From Streptomyces xiamenensis (GTDB taxonomy: Bacteria; Actinomycetota; Actinomycetes; Streptomycetales; Streptomycetaceae), in the NCBI RefSeq assembly GCF_000993785.3, contig NZ_CP009922.3, positions 5,456,001 to 5,520,000 on the forward strand: a stretch of DNA of 64,000 bases, given 5' to 3'. Shown here piece by piece: positions 60,234 to 64,000 of the stretch (its first letter is position 1; the number at the start of each line of letters is the position of its first letter). The notes beneath the pieces were generated by a model, which did not search any database, had not been told where the DNA came from, and saw only the letters and a program-made list of their open reading frames with translations. A program made the translations under genes and the position numbers.

Positions 60234-61174
60234 CCACGACCACCACGGCGGGACCGCCCGCCCCGGCCCCGCGGCGTCCCCGCCGCGCCCGCCGGGTCCG
60301 CAGCACCGAGCAGCCGGTCCTCGGCCGCTCACCCGTCATCTGGCGGGTGCTGGGCTACGCCCTCGTCATCGGCCTGGCCTCGCTGTACGTCATGCCGTTC
60401 GTCATCCAGCTGGCCACGAGCTTCAAGACCAACCCGGACGCCGCGGCCAACCCGCTGTCGCTGTGGCCCGCCACCCCGACCACCGCCGCCTACCAGCGGC
60501 TGTTCGGGCTGAGCGAGTCCCACGAGACCGTGCCCTTCCTGCGCTGGCTGGGCAACTCCGCCTTCGTCACCGTCCTGGTGACCGCGGGACGGGTGCTGTT
60601 CGACTCGATGGCCGGCTACGCCCTGGCCCGGCTGAAGTTCCCCGGCCGTCGGCTGCTGTTCCTCTTCCTGCTCGCCGTGATGGCGGTGCCCGGCATCGTG
60701 CTGCTGATCCCCAAGTTCCTGGTCCTGTCGACCTTCGGGATGTTCGACACCTACGCGGGCATGGTGATCCCGCTGCTGGTGGACGCGGCCGGGATCTTCA
60801 TCATGAAGCAGTTCTTCGAGTCGGTGCCCAGGGAGGTCGAGGAGGCCGCGCGGATCGACGGCGCCGGGGTGTTCCGCATCTACTGGTCGGTGGTGCTGCC
60901 CATGGCCAGGCCCGCGCTGATCACCCTCACCATCCTGTCCTTCCAGGGATCGTGGAACGAGTTCACCCACTTCCTGGTCTCCACCCAGTCGGCCGAGTAC
61001 GAGACGCTCACCACGGGCCTGGCCCGGCTGGTCTCCGGCGGCCTGGGCAGCGGCGGGCAGTTCCCGCTGAAGCTGGCGGCGGCGGCGCTGTCCACCATCC
61101 CGGTGGCCATCCTGTTCTTCTGCTTCCAGCGCTACTTCATCCGGGGCGCCAACGCCGGTTCCGTCAAGGAGTGA
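60230..61174 (+). CDS. Carbohydrate ABC transporter permease (MalG-like)
   Basis: A 314-residue CUT1 permease with the EAA loop VEEAARIDGAGVFRIYWSVVLP and the MalG-type end FQRYFIRGANAGSVKE. A 35-residue Arg/Pro-rich cytoplasmic N-terminus precedes the first helix. It overlaps the preceding gene by ATGA. No ATPase gene is present; MsiK-type sharing is likely. Confidence 0.92.
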   Translation: MTTTTTAGPPAPAPRRPRRARRVRSTEQPVLGRSPVIWRVLGYALVIGLASLYVMPFVIQLATSFKTNPDAAANPLSLWPATPTTAAYQRLFGLSESHETVPFLRWLGNSAFVTVLVTAGRVLFDSMAGYALARLKFPGRRLLFLFLLAVMAVPGIVLLIPKFLVLSTFGMFDTYAGMVIPLLVDAAGIFIMKQFFESVPREVEEAARIDGAGVFRIYWSVVLPMARPALITLTILSFQGSWNEFTHFLVSTQSAEYETLTTGLARLVSGGLGSGGQFPLKLAAAALSTIPVAILFFCFQRYFIRGANAGSVKE

Positions 61175-61180
61175 GCGCTC

Positions 61181-61224
61181 CCCGGGGGCCGCTGGGCGGG
61201 GATCCGTCAGGCGGCCCCCCCGGG
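61181..61224. terminator. Possible terminator between permease and ligase genes
   Basis: CCCGGGGGCCGC (61181-61192) pairs with GCGGCCCCCCCGGG (61211-61224) apart from two extra C residues. The second arm lies inside the end of the convergent ligase gene. Confidence 0.4.
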
Positions 61225-62160
61225 CCGGACCACCTCCCCGGGGGTCTTGTCCGGACGCAGCCCGCGCCAGGACGGCTGCCGCAGCCGGCCGTCGCGGGTC
61301 CAGGCCCGGTAGGCGGCCTCACCCACCAGCGCCGGGTCCACCCAGTGGGCCCGGCGCCCGTGCTCGCGCGGCACCGGGTCGGCGAACGGCGGATCCGCCC
61401 GGGCCAGCGGCCCCAGCAACGCCAGCAGTTCGGCCAGCATCCCCCGGGTGAACCCCGAACCCACCCGGCCCAGATAGCGCAGCCCGCCCCCCTCGTCGTA
61501 CGCGCCCACCAGCAGCGAACCGATCGACCCGCCGCGCTGCCCCGCCCCCGGCTGCCAGCCGCCGATCACCACCTCCTGGGTCCGCACCAGCGGCTTCTTC
61601 ACCCACAGCGGCGACCGCCGCCCGGGCCGGTAGCGGGAGTCGAGCCGCTTGGCGACCAGCCCTTCCAGGCCGTTCGCCCGTGCCACCTCCAGCAGCTCGT
61701 CGGGCCGCGCCCGGGGCCCGGCGTAGAACGGCGGCACCGCCAGCCGTGACTCCGGCGGCGGGGCCAGCGAGGCGAGGACGGCCCGCCGCCGCTCGTACGG
61801 CTCCTCCAGCAGCCCGCGCCCCTCGTGCCACAGTACGTCGAAGGCGAAGAACACCACCGGCGTGTACGGCGGCTGCGCGCGCCGCTGCAGCAGTCCGAAG
61901 TCGGGCCGGCCCGCCGCGTCCAGCGCCACGATCTCCCCGTCCAGCACGACCGGCCCGGCCTCGATCTCCGCCAGCTCCGGGTAGCGCCCGGTGAAGTCGT
62001 TGCCCGCCCGGCTGGTGGCGCGCACCGACCCGCCGGCTCCGATCCGCAGACAGCACCGGTAGCCGTCCCACTTGTACTCGTACCCCCAGGCCCCGGTGGG
62101 CGGCTCGCCCTCCACCGCCAGCATCGGCGGCACCCACAGTGGTACGTCCTCCTCGGGCAT
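61207..62160 (-). CDS. ATP-dependent DNA ligase, LigD ligase-domain type
   Basis: A 317-residue ligase: adenylated Lys30 in EYKWDGYR (motif I), VVLDGEIVALD (III), VVFFAFDVLW, GLEGLVAKRLDS (IV) and SPLWVKKPLVRTQEVVIGGW (V), then an OB fold with GSLLVGAYDEGGGLRYLGRVGSGF, a hallmark of LigD ligase domains. It therefore looks like the ligase part of LigD as a separate protein, complementing the lone primase domain at 26185-27201. ATG 62160 is preceded by a G-rich site. Confidence 0.92.
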   Translation of the reverse strand: MPEEDVPLWVPPMLAVEGEPPTGAWGYEYKWDGYRCCLRIGAGGSVRATSRAGNDFTGRYPELAEIEAGPVVLDGEIVALDAAGRPDFGLLQRRAQPPYTPVVFFAFDVLWHEGRGLLEEPYERRRAVLASLAPPPESRLAVPPFYAGPRARPDELLEVARANGLEGLVAKRLDSRYRPGRRSPLWVKKPLVRTQEVVIGGWQPGAGQRGGSIGSLLVGAYDEGGGLRYLGRVGSGFTRGMLAELLALLGPLARADPPFADPVPREHGRRAHWVDPALVGEAAYRAWTRDGRLRQPSWRGLRPDKTPGEVVRPGGAA

Positions 62161-62236
62161 GCCCCCAGTACACCGGTGGCGCGGGCGGGCGCAAAACAGG
62201 TTGCCCACGCGGCGGCCCGCTGCCACCCTTCCGGCC

Positions 62237-62512
62237 ATGACCGAGGACCCCACCGGCACCGCCCACGACATATCGGCCCTGTTCGCCCGGGGCCGGTTGA
62301 TCGCCATCCCGCGCCGCGCCGCCCGGCGCGAGCAACTGCTCCGTCATCTCGCGGACACCCTCTTCGAGCGCGAGCGCGCTTACCACGAGCGGGAGATCAA
62401 CGAGGCCCTGCACACCGTCCACCACGATGCTCCGGCCCTGCGCCGCTATCTGGTGGAGTCCGGCCTGCTCACCCGCACCCGCGACGGCGCGACCTACCGC
62501 CGCGCCCGCTGA
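62237..62512 (+). CDS. DUF2087 family protein
   Basis: A 91-residue protein with the DUF2087 pattern: LFARGRLIAIPRRAARREQLLRHLADTLFE, then YHEREINEALHTVHHDAPALRRYLVESGLLTRTRDG. The fold resembles a winged helix and the domain is often fused to or near ArsR-like or GNAT genes; a nucleic-acid-binding role is possible but unproven. No ribosome site is obvious. It is divergent from the ligase gene across 76 bp. Confidence 0.85.
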   Translation: MTEDPTGTAHDISALFARGRLIAIPRRAARREQLLRHLADTLFERERAYHEREINEALHTVHHDAPALRRYLVESGLLTRTRDGATYRRAR

Positions 62513-62561
62513 CGCCCGCGGCGCGGCGCGGGCGGTGTCGCCCGCCCACGCCGCGTGCCGC

Positions 62562-63998
62562 TCAGGCCCCGACCTCGGAGCGGTCCCCGCCCCACAGCGT
62601 GTGGAAGGCCCCCTCCCGGTCGGTGCGCCGGTAGGTGTGGGCCCCGAAGTAGTCCCGCTGGCCCTGCACCAGCGCCGCCGGGAGCCGCTGGGCGCGCAGC
62701 GCGTCGTAGTACGCCAGCGCCGCCGAGAAGCCCGGCGCCGGCACACCCAGCTGGGCCGCCGTGGCGACCACGTGCCGCCAGGCGTTCTGGGCCCGCTCCA
62801 GCGCGTCCCGGAAGGTGCCGTCCGCCAGCAGCGTCACCGGCGGCTCGCCGCCCGCGTACGCCGCGCGGATCTCGTCCAGGAACCGGGCCCGGATGATGCA
62901 GCCGCCGCGCCAGATCGCCGCCACCGCGCCGGGGTCGATGTCCCAGCCGTACTCCTGGCTGCCCGCCTGGATCTGGTGCCAGCCCTGCGCGTACGCCACG
63001 ATCTTCGACGCGTACAGCGCCGCCTCCACATGGTCGGCGAACTGCGCCGCGTCGTCGGGGTGCAGCTCGGGCCGCTTGGGGCCGGGCAGCAGCTGCGCGG
63101 CCTCGCGCAGCGCGCCGTGCCCGGACAGCGAGCGGGCGAACACCGCCTCCGCGATGCCGGACACCGGCACCCCCAGATCCAGGGCGATCTGCACGGTCCA
63201 GCGGCCCGTGCCCTTCTGCTCCGCCTGGTCGGCCACCACGTCCACGAACGGCCGGCCGGTGGCCGCGTCGGTGTGCGCCAGCACCTCGGCGGTGATCTCG
63301 ATCAGGTACGAGTCCAGCCGGCCCTCGTTCCAGGTGCGGAACACCTCGGCGATCTGCCCCGGCTGGTACCCCGCGACCCGGCGCAGCAGGTCGTACGCCT
63401 CGGCGATCAGCTGCATGTCGGCGTACTCGATGCCGTTGTGCACCATCTTGACGAAGTGTCCTGCGCCGTCCGGGCCGATGTGCGTGCAGCACGGCTCGCC
63501 GTCCACCCGCGCGGCGATCGACTCCAGCAGCGGGCCGAGCGACGCGTAGGAGGCGGCGGAGCCGCCCGGCATGATGGACGGGCCGTGCAGCGCGCCCTCC
63601 TCGCCGCCGGAGATCCCGCAGCCCACGAAGTGCAGCCCGCGCTCGCGCAGCGCCGCCTCGCGCCGCCGGGTGTCCGCGAAGTGCGCGTTGCCGCCGTCCA
63701 CGATCACATCACCCGGCTCCAGCAGCGGTGCGAACTCGTCGATCACCGCGTCCGTGGCCTCACCCGCCTTCACCATGATCACCAGCTTGCGCGGCCGCTG
63801 CAGCGCCGCGACGAAGTCGGCCGCCGACTCGGCCGGCACGAACTCACCCTCGTGGCCGAACTCCTCCACCAGTTGCCGGGTCCTGGCGGCGGTCCGGTTG
63901 TGGACGGCCACCACATGGCCGTGCCGGGCGAGGTTGCGCGCCAGATTGCGCCCCATCACCGCAAGTCCCGTCACACCGATCTGAGCCTGCCCCGTCAT
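62562..63998 (-). CDS. gnd: 6-phosphogluconate dehydrogenase (decarboxylating)
   Basis: Oxidises 6-phosphogluconate to ribulose 5-phosphate, making NADPH in the pentose phosphate pathway. The 478-residue protein has the N-terminal dinucleotide motif GVTGLAVMGRNLA, VDGGNAHFADT, GCGISGGEEGA, the catalytic HFVKMVHNGIEY (Lys and nearby Asn) and the C-terminal QRDYFGAHTYRRTDREGAFHTLW. This is the long, NADP-type Gnd. The start codon is complete two bases from the window edge, but its promoter lies outside. Confidence 0.96.
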   Translation of the reverse strand: MTGQAQIGVTGLAVMGRNLARNLARHGHVVAVHNRTAARTRQLVEEFGHEGEFVPAESAADFVAALQRPRKLVIMVKAGEATDAVIDEFAPLLEPGDVIVDGGNAHFADTRRREAALRERGLHFVGCGISGGEEGALHGPSIMPGGSAASYASLGPLLESIAARVDGEPCCTHIGPDGAGHFVKMVHNGIEYADMQLIAEAYDLLRRVAGYQPGQIAEVFRTWNEGRLDSYLIEITAEVLAHTDAATGRPFVDVVADQAEQKGTGRWTVQIALDLGVPVSGIAEAVFARSLSGHGALREAAQLLPGPKRPELHPDDAAQFADHVEAALYASKIVAYAQGWHQIQAGSQEYGWDIDPGAVAAIWRGGCIIRARFLDEIRAAYAGGEPPVTLLADGTFRDALERAQNAWRHVVATAAQLGVPAPGFSAALAYYDALRAQRLPAALVQGQRDYFGAHTYRRTDREGAFHTLWGGDRSEVGA

Positions 63999-64000
63999 CG

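Overview
This is a 64 kb piece of a very GC-rich actinomycete chromosome, most likely Streptomyces or a close relative. The evidence is the strong G/C bias at third codon positions, GTG starts with GGAGG-type ribosome sites, -10 boxes of the TAGGGT kind, an RppA-type type III polyketide synthase, snapalysin and streptogrisin-like exoproteases, and many LacI/ROK-controlled ABC sugar importers that lack a local ATPase. No rRNA, tRNA, CRISPR array, insertion sequence or prophage is visible. No gap between genes exceeds about 300 bases; the longest are 2303-2593, 35671-35922 and 51451-51693.

Layout. 0.1-2.3 kb: RtcB RNA ligase and a PAP2-type membrane phosphatase. 2.6-6.8 kb: ROK regulator, TIM-barrel sugar isomerase and an unusual hexapeptide-acyltransferase/alpha-toroid fusion with its own promoter and operator. 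6.9-8.5 kb: a small orphan gene, an internally deleted DUF3626 pseudogene and a histidine-kinase remnant. 8.6-12.5 kb: a metallo-beta-lactamase-fold hydrolase, then a translationally coupled operon that looks like non-phosphorylative L-fucose catabolism whose last gene is cut off against a convergent DUF3140 gene. 12.6-21.4 kb: a DNA glycosylase-like gene, then a six-gene leftward operon (LacI regulator, binding protein, two permeases, GH1 beta-glucosidase, GH31 alpha-xylosidase) behind tandem palindromic operators, consistent with uptake and cleavage of xyloglucan-type or other glucoside oligosaccharides.

21.6-26.1 kb: biotin genes bioB-bioA-bioD with divergent bioF. 26.2-29.9 kb: a LigD-type primase and a divergent ATP-dependent DNA ligase, a HIT protein and a flavin monooxygenase-like protein. 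30-33 kb: a secreted S1 protease behind a perfect 16-bp carbohydrate-type operator, a DUF418 membrane protein and a Nudix hydrolase. 33.2-35.7 kb: rppA and a P450 (flaviolin/HPQ-melanin type pathway). 35.9-46.3 kb: a ROK repressor, an Opp-family oligosaccharide importer with a fused permease-ATPase subunit, a GH2 beta-mannosidase and a LacI-like sensor without DNA-binding domain; two nearly identical promoters tie the importer and the mannosidase together as a beta-mannoside regulon.

46.3-52.5 kb: snapalysin, an ATP-grasp protein, a 14-TM exporter, a methyltransferase, TatA, a tyrosine-recombinase-like fragment and a CE3-type esterase. 52.6-54.5 kb: a DyP peroxidase carrying a C-terminal bulb-lectin domain. 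54.6-61.2 kb: a glycogen-debranching-like glucosidase divergent from a LacI-binding protein-permease-permease operon, with two operators between them. 61.2-64 kb: a second LigD-type ligase, a DUF2087 protein and 6-phosphogluconate dehydrogenase, whose start codon lies at the window edge.

Overall the window is a saprophyte's carbohydrate-scavenging region with three or four independent sugar regulons, interspersed with housekeeping genes and several decayed genes. Functions are inferred from protein motifs remembered from known families; no database search was run.
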